A stretch of 64,000 nt of DNA, from the NCBI RefSeq assembly GCF_012273895.1, contig NC_052127.1:248001-312000 (forward strand), given 5' to 3'. Under the pieces are notes generated by a model. It did not search any database. It was given only the letters and a program-made list of their open reading frames with translations, and had not been told where the DNA came from. Numbering within the stretch: the first letter of the stretch is position 1; each line of letters begins with the position of its first letter. The translations under genes and the position numbers were made by a program. Source of the DNA: Zerene cesonia (Eukaryota; Arthropoda; Insecta; Lepidoptera; Pieridae). Shown one piece after another: positions 44,598 through 57,075 of the stretch.

Positions 44598-44943
44598 GTG
44601 GGAGTCGAGCACGCTTCGGCACGAATTGGGCCAGCTCGCACCGGGGAAGTACCACACCCCCACAGAAAACCGGCGTGAAATAGTGGCATGCCACTGTGTT
44701 TCGTACGGTCAGTGGGGGAGCCGGAGGTCCGTTTCCTTTTCCTCACCCGTCCTAGTCCATTCCTTCTTTCCAGTCGTTAATCCTTTCCTTTTCCCTTACC
44801 CCATAAAAGCAGGCAGCGCATTCATTGAGGTACTTACTTACTACCTTTGCGAATGTTCATGGGCGGTGGTGATCGCTTACCATCAGGCGAACCACCAGCT
44901 CAGCTGCCCGCTATGACATATAAAAAAAAAAAAAAAAAAAAAA
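44598..44943 (+). mobile_element. SINE2, full-length with poly(A)
   Basis: GTGGGAGTCGAGCACGCTTC, CACGAATTGGGCCAGCTCGC, CCGTTTCCTTTTCCTCACCC, CATGGGCGGTGGTGATCGC, CACCAGCTCAGCTGCCCGC, then TATGACATAT and about 18 A. This is the best full SINE2 copy, about 346 bp. It appears inserted next to or into an HLE-D remnant that continues at 44957. Confidence 0.85.
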
Positions 44944-44956
44944 CATATTTATATCT

Positions 44957-45068
44957 GTTCTGTCTTACTCTTATCATTTACTACAAAACTAGATGTTTAC
45001 TGAGAAACCTATCCGATATGCATACAATTCATGAGAATCATTACAGCCGTAACGAAGGAGAATGGTAA
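44957..45068 (-). mobile_element. Helitron-like element HLE-D fragment
   Basis: GTTCTGTCTTACTCTTATCA, AACCTATCCGATATGCATAC and ATTCATGAGAATCATTACAG, ending GGAGAATGGTAA. Confidence 0.6.
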
Positions 45069-45379
45069 ATAACAAAACATATTTAATAAAAAAAATGAAA
45101 GAATTTTGGAACCTTGTATGGAGCGTTTCACTGATCTTATATTCTTTAAGGTGATCGGTCTTCTGTGTCTCTAAACATGAACAGATATTTTGCTGCTAAT
45201 ATATTATTGCAATAAACTATACACGAACACACACTCTCACACTCATACACTCATACATACATAGACATGAGCCACACACAACACACACATGCATTTATTT
45301 TTTTCCTTGTTTGTATTATATAACATTTCTTTTTTCTTCAACTGTAACTTACTAATGAAAGGATAAAGGTACCCGTATA

Positions 45380-45675
45380 GTAGTGATGACTCAGTGGTGA
45401 GGGCCTCGGACTTCAAAATCGATAAGTCAAGGTTCGAGACCGGCCGAGCGTGCAGGAAATAAATTGATTTTCCAATGTCACATTTGGATAATGTCACAAT
45501 TGCTCGAAACGGTGAAGGATAACATCGTGAGGAAACCGGCATATCTGAGAATAAAAAATCAACGACACGTGATATCTGCCCGCACTTGCCTGGTGGATTA
45601 TGACCTAAAAAAACCCTCATGAGAGGCCTGTGTCCCAGCAGTGGGAACATATATGATAAATAGATGATGATGATG
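45380..45675 (+). mobile_element. SINE1, near full-length
   Basis: Head AGTGATGACTCAGTGGTGAG (box A-like) with AGGTTCGAGACCGG (box B), body GGTGAAGGATAACATCGTGA, and end CCAGCAGTGGGAACATATAT with ATGATGATGATGAA. Confidence 0.8.
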
Positions 45676-47064
45676 AATAGATTATTCTCTAGTACGGGAC
45701 CATTATTATGCTTACTTGTTTTATTAAACGGTTGAGAAAATAGACTTATTTAATTTTATACTGAAATAAGAAACCTGCAATTGAACGAATACAAACTTCC
45801 CAGAACTCTATAAATAGAAATATTAACCTTTTATTAGCTAAGTATTTTATTTCCACATATAATTAATCTAATTAAATCAAAGCAATTCCTTAGAAGCATG
45901 CCTACAAACTGCGGTATATTTTCACCGTTCAACTGAAGGGTCATTATGAAAATAAATCCGCGCCTCAAGTGCTATTAAAATTGCCTAAATGCAGGTTGAA
46001 ATAATTCGTTTTGAAATCGTCCTTGCGTCAAGCGCTGCGCATTTTAATTACTCTTCTCTCTTCTCAACTCTTGAGTAATCCCGAGCAGTTATCTTGTTGG
46101 TGCAGCGATATAAAGCATCGGGATTTAGTTTCGTCGCTTCGAAAAGATCAACTATAAGTCATATAAAAGTTGAGAGCTAAGTCGAGGGCTTGTTAAATAT
46201 AGGCATTGCCCGCGACTTCGATCCCGCAGTCAAGGAAAATTAACAGTTTTCATGCATGTTACGTTTTTAATATAGCGCCCTCTATCGGATTTTATACATT
46301 TCGCAATGAATATTGACAGATTTTGCCCACGACTTAGCACGCGTTAAATTCAGAGTAACCACTTTCCCCTTGTTTTTTTATATATTTCCATACGTATAAA
46401 TCTTGCAACACTCTATGTATAAAAAAACTCCATCACAACCCGTATTGTGCTTTAAATATAACATATATACATATATACAGACAGACGTGAGAAAAACTTT
46501 GCTTTATACTATGTAGTGATACAAATATCCGTCTCCTACATAAGCTACTGTATTTATTAGTTCCTATTATTGTCTATTCAAACAACAACATTAATTCAAA
46601 AGCCTTAGCCAAAAAGTTTTGAATGAATGTTATATCTACGCATCAAACAGTAACACTTCGACTTCCATACTTTGACTTACTACGGCATTTACTAGATTAT
46701 AGTATTTAACTGTGACTGTTAAGGGTTTACTACTAATAGTATGGTATTATTTTATCTGTGCTACTACTAAATAGATATAATCCTACTACACAGTGACGTC
46801 AGCAAAATGTCAATATACATACGACGAAATTATGTATTTATATACCAATTTCCCTGTAATTGAAGGCAATACTACAGTTGCGTCATCTGATACTAAGCAC
46901 ACAACCATTAGCTGCAAAAATCAACCCCAAATGGGATTAGGGTGCTGCAGGATTGGAAAGGAAGGATATGTGGGTGGATCAGCCCCTTTGTTGAGGAAAT
47001 ATATCAAAAGTATTTATGTATATGTTACATTAGAGCATAATGACGTATACATATTAGCTATATA
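45676..47064. other. Intronic stretch, no gene supported
   Basis: AT-rich with a somewhat GC-richer part near 46010-46150. An HLE-like GC end (TTGCCCGCGACTTCGATCCC) is near 46205. The open frame starting 46793 runs into an HLE-D copy and a TA microsatellite and is not credible. Confidence 0.45.
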
Positions 47065-47231
47065 TCTAATATATAAAATTCTCGTGTCACAGTTTTCGTT
47101 GCCATACGGCTTGACCGATTTTGATGGAATTTTTTTTGCTTATCCGGTATCTATGAGAATCGGCCAACATATATTTTTCATCTCCCTAAATGATAAGAGT
47201 AAGGCAGAACAGCGTTTGCCGGGTCAGCTAG
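47065..47231 (+). mobile_element. Helitron-like element HLE-D
   Basis: TCTAATATATAAAATTCTCG to TTTGCCGGGTCAGCTAG|T. A short internal deletion (CTCCTCCGAAA missing) is visible. Confidence 0.8.
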
Positions 47232-47259
47232 TATATATATATATATATATATATATATA
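47232..47259. repeat. (TA)14 microsatellite at the Helitron 3' end
   Basis: The run starts immediately after CTAG of the HLE-D copy. Confidence 0.95.
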
Positions 47260-47321
47260 CCCACTAGTGATAAATATACCCACTACTACAACTACACTAT
47301 TAAAACTATACAAACATTTGA

Positions 47322-47398
47322 AAACACCACACACACATGTAACACAATACATTTAACGATACAAAAACCCCACGATATCTATATGTTTCAAGATATAT
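47322..47398. repeat. 77-bp contig-end sequence, left copy
   Basis: It starts AAACACCACACACACATGTA and ends TTTCAAGATATAT. It is identical base for base to 48399-48475 on the other side of the N run. Confidence 0.97.
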
Positions 47399-48398
47399 NN
47401 NNNNNNNNNNNNNNNNNNNNNNNNNNNNNNNNNNNNNNNNNNNNNNNNNNNNNNNNNNNNNNNNNNNNNNNNNNNNNNNNNNNNNNNNNNNNNNNNNNNN
47501 NNNNNNNNNNNNNNNNNNNNNNNNNNNNNNNNNNNNNNNNNNNNNNNNNNNNNNNNNNNNNNNNNNNNNNNNNNNNNNNNNNNNNNNNNNNNNNNNNNNN
47601 NNNNNNNNNNNNNNNNNNNNNNNNNNNNNNNNNNNNNNNNNNNNNNNNNNNNNNNNNNNNNNNNNNNNNNNNNNNNNNNNNNNNNNNNNNNNNNNNNNNN
47701 NNNNNNNNNNNNNNNNNNNNNNNNNNNNNNNNNNNNNNNNNNNNNNNNNNNNNNNNNNNNNNNNNNNNNNNNNNNNNNNNNNNNNNNNNNNNNNNNNNNN
47801 NNNNNNNNNNNNNNNNNNNNNNNNNNNNNNNNNNNNNNNNNNNNNNNNNNNNNNNNNNNNNNNNNNNNNNNNNNNNNNNNNNNNNNNNNNNNNNNNNNNN
47901 NNNNNNNNNNNNNNNNNNNNNNNNNNNNNNNNNNNNNNNNNNNNNNNNNNNNNNNNNNNNNNNNNNNNNNNNNNNNNNNNNNNNNNNNNNNNNNNNNNNN
48001 NNNNNNNNNNNNNNNNNNNNNNNNNNNNNNNNNNNNNNNNNNNNNNNNNNNNNNNNNNNNNNNNNNNNNNNNNNNNNNNNNNNNNNNNNNNNNNNNNNNN
48101 NNNNNNNNNNNNNNNNNNNNNNNNNNNNNNNNNNNNNNNNNNNNNNNNNNNNNNNNNNNNNNNNNNNNNNNNNNNNNNNNNNNNNNNNNNNNNNNNNNNN
48201 NNNNNNNNNNNNNNNNNNNNNNNNNNNNNNNNNNNNNNNNNNNNNNNNNNNNNNNNNNNNNNNNNNNNNNNNNNNNNNNNNNNNNNNNNNNNNNNNNNNN
48301 NNNNNNNNNNNNNNNNNNNNNNNNNNNNNNNNNNNNNNNNNNNNNNNNNNNNNNNNNNNNNNNNNNNNNNNNNNNNNNNNNNNNNNNNNNNNNNNNNN
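47399..48398. other. Assembly gap, 1000 N, probably false
   Basis: Exactly 1000 N between two identical 77-bp sequences. The contigs most likely overlap and no sequence is missing. The long frames across it on both strands are artefacts. Confidence 0.95.
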
Positions 48399-48475
48399 AA
48401 ACACCACACACACATGTAACACAATACATTTAACGATACAAAAACCCCACGATATCTATATGTTTCAAGATATAT
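48399..48475. repeat. 77-bp contig-end sequence, right copy
   Basis: Exact repeat of 47322-47398. Confidence 0.97.
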
Positions 48476-50548
48476 TCCGTACGTTTGTGATCCGCAAGAG
48501 TTTTCGAACTATCTCCAAGTAAGACGTAAGTAATTTATTACCAAACAAACCTTAAAATTTTACGTGAAACTTCATAAGTAGGCATAATTATTGAGTAATA
48601 AATTCCGCCAGCGTTCCCCAAAAGTTTCCCCATTTCCGAACTGATCTCGAAGTTTCTACCTCAGATTGTTCCCAATTTTTTTCACAGCCATTATTTTTGT
48701 TTTTCTCTTCTTTTTACTGTTTTTGTGATGAAAAATTTACAAATTAATACAAATGTATCTTCAGAAATAGAAGTATTAACTTCATACCTAGATTTTAAAT
48801 TTTACTTTCATAGCAAAGAATAATAACAAAGCAATAATTTTGTTCGTTTTTTCTCGAATTCCATAAAAAAACTAAAACAACTCCCGTTCGTTTCAGCCAA
48901 TAATACTTGCAATTGTAAAAGACAACTTAGCCATTTTATCAAAGCGAAGTTTCAGAAGCAATTCCCACATTCGCTCAAATTCTTGCACAGAAGAAATCGA
49001 ATGACCACAATTTAATAAAACACACTTTAATCCAATGAGATAAAGCTTAAAATCCATTATTTAATCTTTAAAGTGTTATATTCAATTGGAAATACACTGT
49101 GGATGGGGGTAATAAAGCTCAAAATGCATTGTCAGGTGTATATAGACGACTGAAGGTTTTCGAGAATGCCTTTGAGACTAGGTCTTATCTGAAAGTCTAG
49201 GAATTGAGATACTTCAGCGCAAAGAGTCTTTGTCTAGGTGCTGGTAATTTTCACTTTGAAATAATTCTTCTAATAATGGAGAGCGGACATAATGAACGTT
49301 TGTTGTCCTTCATCATTGAAATGTGTGTTCATTTTACTTTGTAATTAAGGAAAAAATTACATTGAAAGCTTATAAAGCGAGAAGATTCAAGAACGACTTT
49401 GTTATCTTAATAAACCAAACACGGTTGTTAATCTGCTTTGTGGAAAAAATTATATAAAAAGCTTATAGATTGTCAAAATAGTACAATTTAGTTTTATGAT
49501 TTTTAAGAGTACATTTTAAAATACATAAAGTGTTCTCATACCAACACATACACCACAGATAACATAATACTATAATCCCTAAATAAATACTTTAAAAATA
49601 AGTCTAAAATACGTCATTATATCTTTCCAATAATTTGCTGCTTATAGCCATGGAAATCAAATCTCAACAAAAGACATAATATCATTATTTTTGAAATCGA
49701 ATTCAATAAATTTCTTATATGAGGCTTAAACTACAATACTTTTAATAAAAAACACTGTTTTCACCGCTCCGTTATCCTAAAAAGCAAAGTATATCGCCAG
49801 TCTCTGAAGATATTACCAATAATGTCAATAGAAATACCTATCCAATCTTATGTTTTTCCAGAATCTTCGACACTATTTAACAGCAGTCGTTTCGTAAAAC
49901 AAGTAATTTCACCAAATTGAGCGGGGAAGTGTAAGGTCTCCCTGAAGTGATTGTTTGTTAAGCGCACATTGTTCTGAGCTAGGGTTGCCGCGCTCTAAAA
50001 ACTTGAAGGTCTAATTTTATGTCCTGGCATCACTGCAATGGAATTTGAACTCTGTTTCACAAGGAATTTGGTCCCTATTTGATTGTTTGTTGTTCTGGTG
50101 AACTCTTGGAGTGTGCGCTAGATGGATGAAGAGTGCCTGATAGAAAGTTATGTTGTGGTTATTGTAATTAGATTTTCTTGAATGTCCAATAATAAATTTA
50201 ATTTTTATAATGACGGAAGTGGAAAAATATACCAGTACAGTTTTGACAACCCTAATGCAAACGTGTTCTTACTCGGTAATATAGTGAGAAATTATTATAT
50301 TTCCAGGCAAATATTCCGTGGTTTTCAAGCTTTTACATTTAAAATGTCTTTATTTTCTCTTTATTATCTTTGTTTCTTAATAACATCTTCGTAAAGGCCT
50401 CGATAATACTAAGTAGTTAGAGCCCTGACGAAAGAAATAAAATGTTATAAAAATACAATAAGGAATTCCAATAAGGAATTATATGAGAGAAGAATTAAAA
50501 AAATAATTAAATATGCTTAATCACAAATAAAAGAACAATGAAAAAAAA
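48476..50548. other. Longest repeat-poor stretch of the window, no gene seen
   Basis: About 2 kb of AT-rich sequence without any Helitron, SINE or PLE match. The open frame 50182-50394 has AT-rich codon use and no splice context. This is the place in intron 2 where conserved non-coding sequence is easiest to look for. Confidence 0.5.
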
Positions 50549-50690
50549 TGCTCTTTCACGCAAAAATTACTGAACCAATGCAATGAAATTTGGTACGTAG
50601 ATAGCTGGAAAACTGGAATAACTTATAGGCAACTTTTTATCCCGATATCCCGTAGGAACGTACGCGGGTGAAACCGCGGGGCGCAGCTAG
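50549..50690 (+). mobile_element. Helitron-like element HLE-A, 5'-truncated
   Basis: TGCTCTTTCACGCAAAAATT through GGCAACTTTTTATCCCGATA to GGGGCGCAGCTAG|T. Confidence 0.8.
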
Positions 50691-51149
50691 TTTATATTTA
50701 AGTCATAATCTTGATACATCACAACATAAATTATTATTATAAGAGAGATTAATGTGATATTCCTTCGTACTCCAACAAAACTCCACAGCTGCATTCCTAC
50801 GAAAACAAAACGTCCAAAAATAGTACTTTCGCTCGACTAAAGAAAAAGGTCGTAATAAAAATAAATTCTCCAAATGTAATCCATTGAGATTCGCAGCTGA
50901 AGATGAATTGTAGTAATATTTGGAAAGGGTTTTCATATTCAATAAGCCCTTTGCCAGTCTCTGTTATTTGTTATGCCTAGTACCTTGCTAGTTTTCGTTT
51001 CAGTCTAGTTCTCAGGATTTAAATACGATAAGCCAAACTTATTATCGGAGTAAATAAGTATACAAAGAACATTCCAGATTACTTTTTGATTAATTTATAT
51101 TCTGCTTTCCTTAAATATTGCATTTATATAACATATTTTTTTTATGTCA

Positions 51150-51237
51150 CCGATTTCACACCGATTTCAAAAAAATCTTTCACCTTTAGATATGTGAGAG
51201 GTCCCTTACCACGGGTCAAGTAGGGGTGGACTGCTAG
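51150..51237 (+). mobile_element. Helitron-like element fragment, HLE-C
   Basis: ACACCGATTTCAAAAAAATC, CCTTACCACGGGTCAAG, and end GGGGTGGACTGCTAG|T. Confidence 0.6.
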
Positions 51238-51339
51238 TGTTATTTACGATAAGTATTATTAATGAAATACCATACTTAAAATCAAGAAATAAATAAATCT
51301 GTAAAAAACGTAAAAACAGGATTCATATACGAAACCAAT

Positions 51340-51363
51340 ACACACACACACACACACACACAC
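51340..51363. repeat. (AC)12 microsatellite
   Basis: Perfect dinucleotide run. Confidence 0.95.
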
Positions 51364-51411
51364 GAATTTATCAACGATAATTACCCTTATAAAATTAATT
51401 TTATGTATTAA

Positions 51412-51569
51412 CTAGCTGACCTAGAAAACTCTTATCATTTAGGGATATGAAAATAGATGTTGGCCGATTCTCAGACCTACCCGATGTCCAAAATTTTGTG
51501 AGAATCTCTGAAGCCGTTTCGGGGGAGTATGGTAGCTAACATTGTGACACCAGAATTATATATATATAG
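51412..51569 (-). mobile_element. Helitron-like element HLE-D
   Basis: CTAGCTGACCTAGAAAACTC, GTTGGCCGATTCTCAGACC, AAGCCGTTTCGGGGGAG, ending GACACCAGAATTATATATA. Confidence 0.75.
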
Positions 51570-52039
51570 AGATTACCTGAATGATTAGAAAGGCATTTCG
51601 ACCTTCGATGATTAGGTTCATCTAAATTAAAAAAATTAAAACCTGCTCACAACTTCATATACTCCGGCACAGACGAGGTTTTAATAATAGAATCAGTATT
51701 ACCTCACAAAGCATAGACCTTTGAAAAAGCATCTCAAAGTTGGATGGAAGGTTCTAGAACAATTGGGTCTATCGGCCCATTGGATTGGAAAATTAGAATG
51801 CCTAAATATAAATGGAAGATATAATGGCGGACGATATAAAACGAAATGGACAATGATGAATGTAAATCTCATATCACATTTTAATGGACGGTGGTGGCCG
51901 ATTACCATGTGGCGAACAAAGCTCGGTTGTCCTCTATACAAAACAGTCTGATAAGCATTTTCTATTGTATTAACAAAAATCCCACACAATTTTCATTCAC
52001 GCTAATGTAGTCGCGGGCGCAAAGTATATACGGTTTTAC

Positions 52040-52170
52040 CCACCTAGTACCTGATGTTATATAGCTCAATAAATGGGCTATCTAATACTGAAAGAAACAT
52101 TCAAATCGGACCAGTAGTTCCTGAGATAAGCGCGTTCAACCAAACAAACTAACAAAACCTTTAGCTTTAG
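52040..52170 (-). mobile_element. Helitron-like element fragment, HLE-C
   Basis: AATGGGCTATCTAATACTGA, CAAATCGGACCAGTAGTTCC and GCGCGTTCAACCAAACAAAC. Confidence 0.6.
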
Positions 52171-53333
52171 TTTAGCTGATTAACTTTGAAATACAGAATA
52201 AAGCTAGTTTTAGTTTTTGTAAAATAGAATCTATTCTGATTAGAGCAGAATTCCTGAAAAGTTTATTATTTTATTAATAGGTATTTTTAACAATAAATAC
52301 AAAAATCTCAAAACAAAACACGCAGCCTTCAAACATCAGATATATCAGTATGAATATAATAAAAATAAAAATAAAAAAGAGCATTCCACAAACAATCGAC
52401 AGTCGGACTGACACAATGCGTAATTGACTGAACATTGGTGCGGGCACACGGAACGGAATGTCAATCATATATTTCCATATCTGGCCTTCTTCCAAGTGGC
52501 CTCAACCAACTTAATTTCATTTTGCCAAAATATAACTTGACTTTTCAACGGCCTTGTACGCTTTTTTCAAGCAATTTCAAAAACGGAGAAGGCATTTTAT
52601 AAGGTTTTCTGCGAGAACCGATTTTATAGTTATTTTTCTATTTGAAAGCTGGTGCCTCCCATCTGGTCCATTTAAATATATATTTATATGTAATTTTAGC
52701 CCATGCAATCTAATAATTAAGAATCTAACCACAATATCCAAGCTACGGTTTTAGCATTAAGCATTGTAGCATATACATAATATATATTCCATAGACAACA
52801 TAATTTTTCTTTAAACATAAGAGGTTATGATTTTCAATGACCTGAATATTAAAAACGATTCCTATTTACCTCGTATTTATGATACTTTGATTATATTTAG
52901 ATATTCTACCGATATGTTAAATTAAGTCTAGTTTATCAATTTATATTAATAGGACGTCTGATGAATATTAAGCATGATTGATTCTCACAAATCTGCAATA
53001 TCTTCATTGGAGTTAATTTACAATAATAAAGCCAGCTATTGTGTGGAAGTTATACAATTATCGACGGAAGGCTTTGTTTGGAGATGAGAGATATAAAGAC
53101 GATGTTAAAGGTTTAATTAGAGACCTATTGGTTTAGAAGTTTGGATATGTCTTTTGCGTTTGGGGGTTGCGTTTAATATACAAAATCGTAAGAAATATTT
53201 AGCTGTGCTTATGTTTTTGTATTATGTGTATGATATATGTATGTACAAGTGATACACATATGTTATCTATTTGAACTGCTGATGCCTGGATGCGTTGTTC
53301 AAGGATCCAGATGCCTGAAAAAGTGATATCATA
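52171..53333. other. AT-rich intronic stretch, nothing firm
   Basis: A segment near 52600-52670 (GAAAGCTGGTGCCTCCCATC) resembles 11680-11705 and 59370, an unclassified dispersed repeat. No gene seen. Confidence 0.4.
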
Positions 53334-53642
53334 TCATCATCATCATCATCATCAGCCCATATATGTTCCCACTGCTGGGACACAGGCCTTCTACGAGGGT
53401 TCATGCCATAATCCACCACGCTGGCCAAATGCGGGTTGGCAGATGTCACATGCTGTCGAATTTTTGATTCTCAGACATGCCGGTTTTCTCACGATGTTTT
53501 CCTTCACCGTTTCAAGCAGGTGATGTTATCCACATGTGCAGATAAATTGAAAAATTAATTTATTTCTTGCACGCTCGCCTGGTCTCGAACCCCGACTAAT
53601 CGATTTCGAAGTCCGAGGTCCTTACCACTGAGCCACCACTGC
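53334..53642 (-). mobile_element. SINE1, full-length
   Basis: ATCATCATCATC run, AGCCCATATATGTTCCCACT, body, then CTCGCCTGGTCTCGAACCCC (box B inverse) and TACCACTGAGCCACCACTGC (box A inverse). Confidence 0.85.
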
Positions 53643-53693
53643 AAATATTATCATATATTGAGGTTGATTTTGAAAAAAATTTAAATGGATCGA

Positions 53694-53838
53694 AGGTTCA
53701 TATCCTTTTCCTCGTCCATCCCAGTTTATCCTTTATTTATATCTTCAATTCTTTCCTTATCCTTACCTTTTTTACCTTTGCGAATGTTCATGCGCGGTGG
53801 TGATCACCAGTTCAATTGCCCACTCTTACATAAAAACG
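53694..53838 (+). mobile_element. SINE2 3' half
   Basis: CATATCCTTTTCCTCGTCCA, TGCGAATGTTCATGCGCGGT, GGTGATCACCAGTTCAATTG and CCCACTCTTACATAAAAA. Confidence 0.65.
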
Positions 53839-54312
53839 TAACATGTCCACCATATTATACTTTATTAAATACATCAATTTGACATCTCTTCATTGTTATG
53901 TATAGATACACAAATATACACATCCATATCATATTGTACAGTATAGATTTTCTATACAAGAACACGTCACCCGTCATCTGCCATTATTCGCACGTGTCAA
54001 TCAATTTTCCATAAGTCACAACTGCTTCTTCCCACTGATACATTAGCTAGTAAATAAATGCTTCCCCTCTCTTTCCGATGGCTATTCTTTTGTCTGTCTT
54101 TGAAAGGTCCTTTGTTTAATAAATAGTGGAGAGGATCAAGGGAACAAAAGTTATATGAATCTCTCTTTATATGCTATTTATATAATACTAACGTGTGGGT
54201 GGATAGATGATGATCGTATTTGTATAAATTATTTATGTAATCGTCAAAATTAATACAAAAATAACTGTAAATAAAATATTTAATAAGTAATTTAAAAACA
54301 TGGTACAAAAGG

Positions 54313-54489
54313 CGTTCCAATAGGAATATCGGGATAAAAAGTTGCCCATGTATTATTCCAGTCGTTCAGCTATCTACGTACTAATTCATTGCAATCAGTT
54401 CAGTAGTGTTTGCGTGAAAGAGTAACAAACATACACACACACACACACACACATCCTCACAAACTTTCGCATTTATAATATTAGTAGGA
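54313..54489 (-). mobile_element. Helitron-like element HLE-A, 3' end lost
   Basis: AATAGGAATATCGGGATAAA to TATAATATTAGTAGGA|T, with a (CA)10 run inside (about 54433-54453). Confidence 0.8.
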
Positions 54490-55188
54490 TAGGATTAGCT
54501 ACCAATCACAGTACCTACATAGAGGTAAAGAAATTAAATCCACTTTTTCATGCTTGCAATAATCAAAATGGCGGACCGGTAACAGCTGGTACGTATTTTC
54601 CGAGCCGATAGTGAAGGTTTCGCGATATTGCTTCATAACTATTTGAATGAAAACGGATAAATGCGAATTTGGCGCGTTCTCCCTAAACGCTTTGATCGTT
54701 CGCCATTCGCTTGTTATCGAAACTTGTTTTTTCGTAATGGTATTGAGTATTGATCTGTATACGTTTGAAGGTTTTAGGGTTGGAAAGGAAAAAACGGAAC
54801 TTGTATGATCACATCGCTGTCCGTCTGTCTGTCAAGACCCCTTTTAACAGAAACGCGCGGAGGTATCAAGCTAATATAGCTATTTATATCAAGCTAATCT
54901 AATTCATATCGAAAATTCAGGTCTATTGACGCTTGAAGCTGGGAAAAAACTTCTATGCAAACGCGATCAAAAGATACAGACGTTTATGCTACAAATTTTC
55001 GATACACGCAGGGGTATGGAAACCAGGCTGGATCAGATCTAGACAGGATGAACCCGTGAACTCAGAATCTTAAAATATCATTTCAATATTGCATTTACTG
55101 CCCATTCTCGCGATTTTATAATTTGCCCATACCTACTGCTTTTGTTTGAGACTCTAATATTATCACCCAATGCGCCAAAAAGGTTGCT

Positions 55189-55387
55189 TCCTACTAATAT
55201 TATAAATGCGAAAGTTTGTAAGATGTGTGTGTGTTTGTTGCTTTTTCACGCAAAAACTACTGAACCTATTGCAATGAAATTTGGTACGTGGACAGCTGGA
55301 CAACTGGAATAACATATAGGCAACTTTTTATCCCAATATTCGTACGAGATATGGAATGACGCGGGTGAAACCGCAAGGCGCAGCTAG
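55189..55387 (+). mobile_element. Helitron-like element HLE-A, complete
   Basis: TCCTACTAATATTATAAATG to CAAGGCGCAGCTAG|T. Confidence 0.85.
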
Positions 55388-55538
55388 TTAGCTAGTTTTT
55401 TGTATAATGCGTGAAATCTAATGAAATCAAGTATGAATTACAAACTCGACATATTTTATTTTTAGTGACGCACTCCGAAATTTCAGAGGGACCGCGTCTG
55501 TACAAACTAGGTAGTTTATAACAGTTTTTATTCTTATG

Positions 55539-55785
55539 TAATAACGACATCTGAGCTGTTTCGCCTGATGGTAAGCGATCACCACCGCAATATTAAATGC
55601 AGAATTAATACAAATGTGTTGCTAGCTTTAAGGGGTAAAGGATACGGAAAGGATTGGCAATGGGATTATAGGAATGAACTAGGAAGATTTAGGAACCCCA
55701 CAATGACCTCCGGCATCCCCGCTCACCGAACGAAACACAGCAACATGCTACCATCTCACGCCGGTTCCCCTTCCCCGGTGCGAAG
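55539..55785 (-). mobile_element. SINE2, inverted, divergent
   Basis: CATCTGAGCTGTTTCGCCTG, ATGGTAAGCGATCACCACCG, ACGAAACACAGCAACATGC, CTCACGCCGGTTCCCC and CCCCGGTGCGAAG. Confidence 0.65.
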
Positions 55786-56013
55786 TAATTCAGCTCGAAT
55801 CCCACTCAAAAACACATTTAAAATCCTTACAAATGATCACATAAACACGCATTTAAAAACCTTACAAAATAGTGCAAAATTGATGCAAATGCATCCACAT
55901 TAGCATTAACGTCAATTAATCAGCGTTATCAGAGAGACCGCTGGCGGCCGGCCAGTATCTGTCTGAATGCGGCTAGCTAGTGTAGGCTGTGTGTGGGGGC
56001 TGAGTTAAAAGAA

Positions 56014-56200
56014 CCTACTGATTATAAACGCGAAAGTTGGTAAATATAGATGGATAGTTGTTACTCTTTCATATTAAAACTGCTGAACGGATTTTAATGA
56101 AAACCATTATAGCTTATACATCAGAATAAGACATGAGCTATATAAATACTTTCTATCGCAATTCGGTTCGTTCGCATGTAAAAACGCGCGACGCAGCTAG
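56014..56200 (+). mobile_element. Helitron-like element, HLE-A/G relative
   Basis: CTACTGATTATAAACGCGAA, GTTACTCTTTCATATTAAAA, CTGAACGGATTTTAATGAAA, and end CGCGCGACGCAGCTAG|T. Confidence 0.65.
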
Positions 56201-56933
56201 TTTTGTATAAATGTGGATGGATCACTGTATTCATATACTAACGTAATGTGTATAAGATAACATTTTTTTGTTAAATAAATTACGCACGTTTGCTGGCAAA
56301 TTATTATGTTAAATTAATAAAATTAGTTTATTTATTATAATATTTTTAGTTGCGCAGTTAAACTTTCCACCCTTAAAGGTTGCCTTGTAGACATTGTTTT
56401 ATAAAAATAAGGCCACCTTTTGTACACTCGTAATACTTTTTATAATTACATTTTTTATGTCTTTAGATTGAGCAATAGAATGTTTTAAATAAATTAAATA
56501 TAAAATAAGCGCGTAGTTATAACACAAGACATTAAGTTACGCTAACTTAAACATTCGTGGAATGCACGAATGTTTGCGCTTTTACATAAAAAACATTTGT
56601 AAATGTGTACTACACTTGTGTGTTTACATAACTGTATGAATGTTGAACACGCAAGTGTACCAGCAGGTCGAATGTGTGCTAGACGAATCATTATCCATTT
56701 TCAGACGAATAACAATGAACTAAAAATGTTTTCAAAGTCAGTTGCAAGCGGAAAATTATCTCAGTTTCATATTTTCCCGCCTCTGGCGATGACACGCTGT
56801 CAATAGGAAACTAAGTCTGCATGAGAAGTGGTTATTTTTATTATAGTTTTTATCAAATGGCACATTTTATAAAGTTTCTGCCCCTAGCTTCATATGTGAC
56901 GTAATTAAAAACTTCTTTATCTAACTATCGAAC

Positions 56934-57075
56934 CCGGGTTCGCCTGTTGTACATATATAGCCACTGAAGGATCACGTACACATCCAACAGTGTAAGATTT
57001 TTTTTAAATCGGTCCAGTAGTTCTTGAGATTGGAGTGACCAAACAAATAAATACTTCAGTTTATTAAAAAAGCTA
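56934..57075 (-). mobile_element. Helitron-like element fragment, HLE-C
   Basis: CCCGGGTTCGCCTGTTGTAC, AAATCGGTCCAGTAGTTC and CAAACAAATAAATACTTC. Confidence 0.5.

Noticed and set aside
44494..44916. 140-codon open frame
   Set aside because: It is a frame through the full-length SINE2 at 44598-44943.
46793..47356. 187-codon open frame
   Set aside because: Its second half is an HLE-D Helitron-like element and a TA microsatellite; the first part has no recognisable similarity or splice support.
47306..48522. Several long open frames on both strands
   Set aside because: All run through the second 1000-N gap and the duplicated 77-bp contig ends.
48476..48540. Possible small exon ending near CTCCAA|GTAAGA or GAC|GTAAGT
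   Set aside because: The donor-like sites are good, but the phase-1 reading (DIFRTFVIRKSF...) bears no resemblance to the expected DPP exon and no acceptor in a fitting phase is convincing.
50182..50394. 70-codon open frame in the repeat-poor stretch
   Set aside because: Strong A/T third positions, no splice context and no recognisable motif; best explained as chance in AT-rich DNA.
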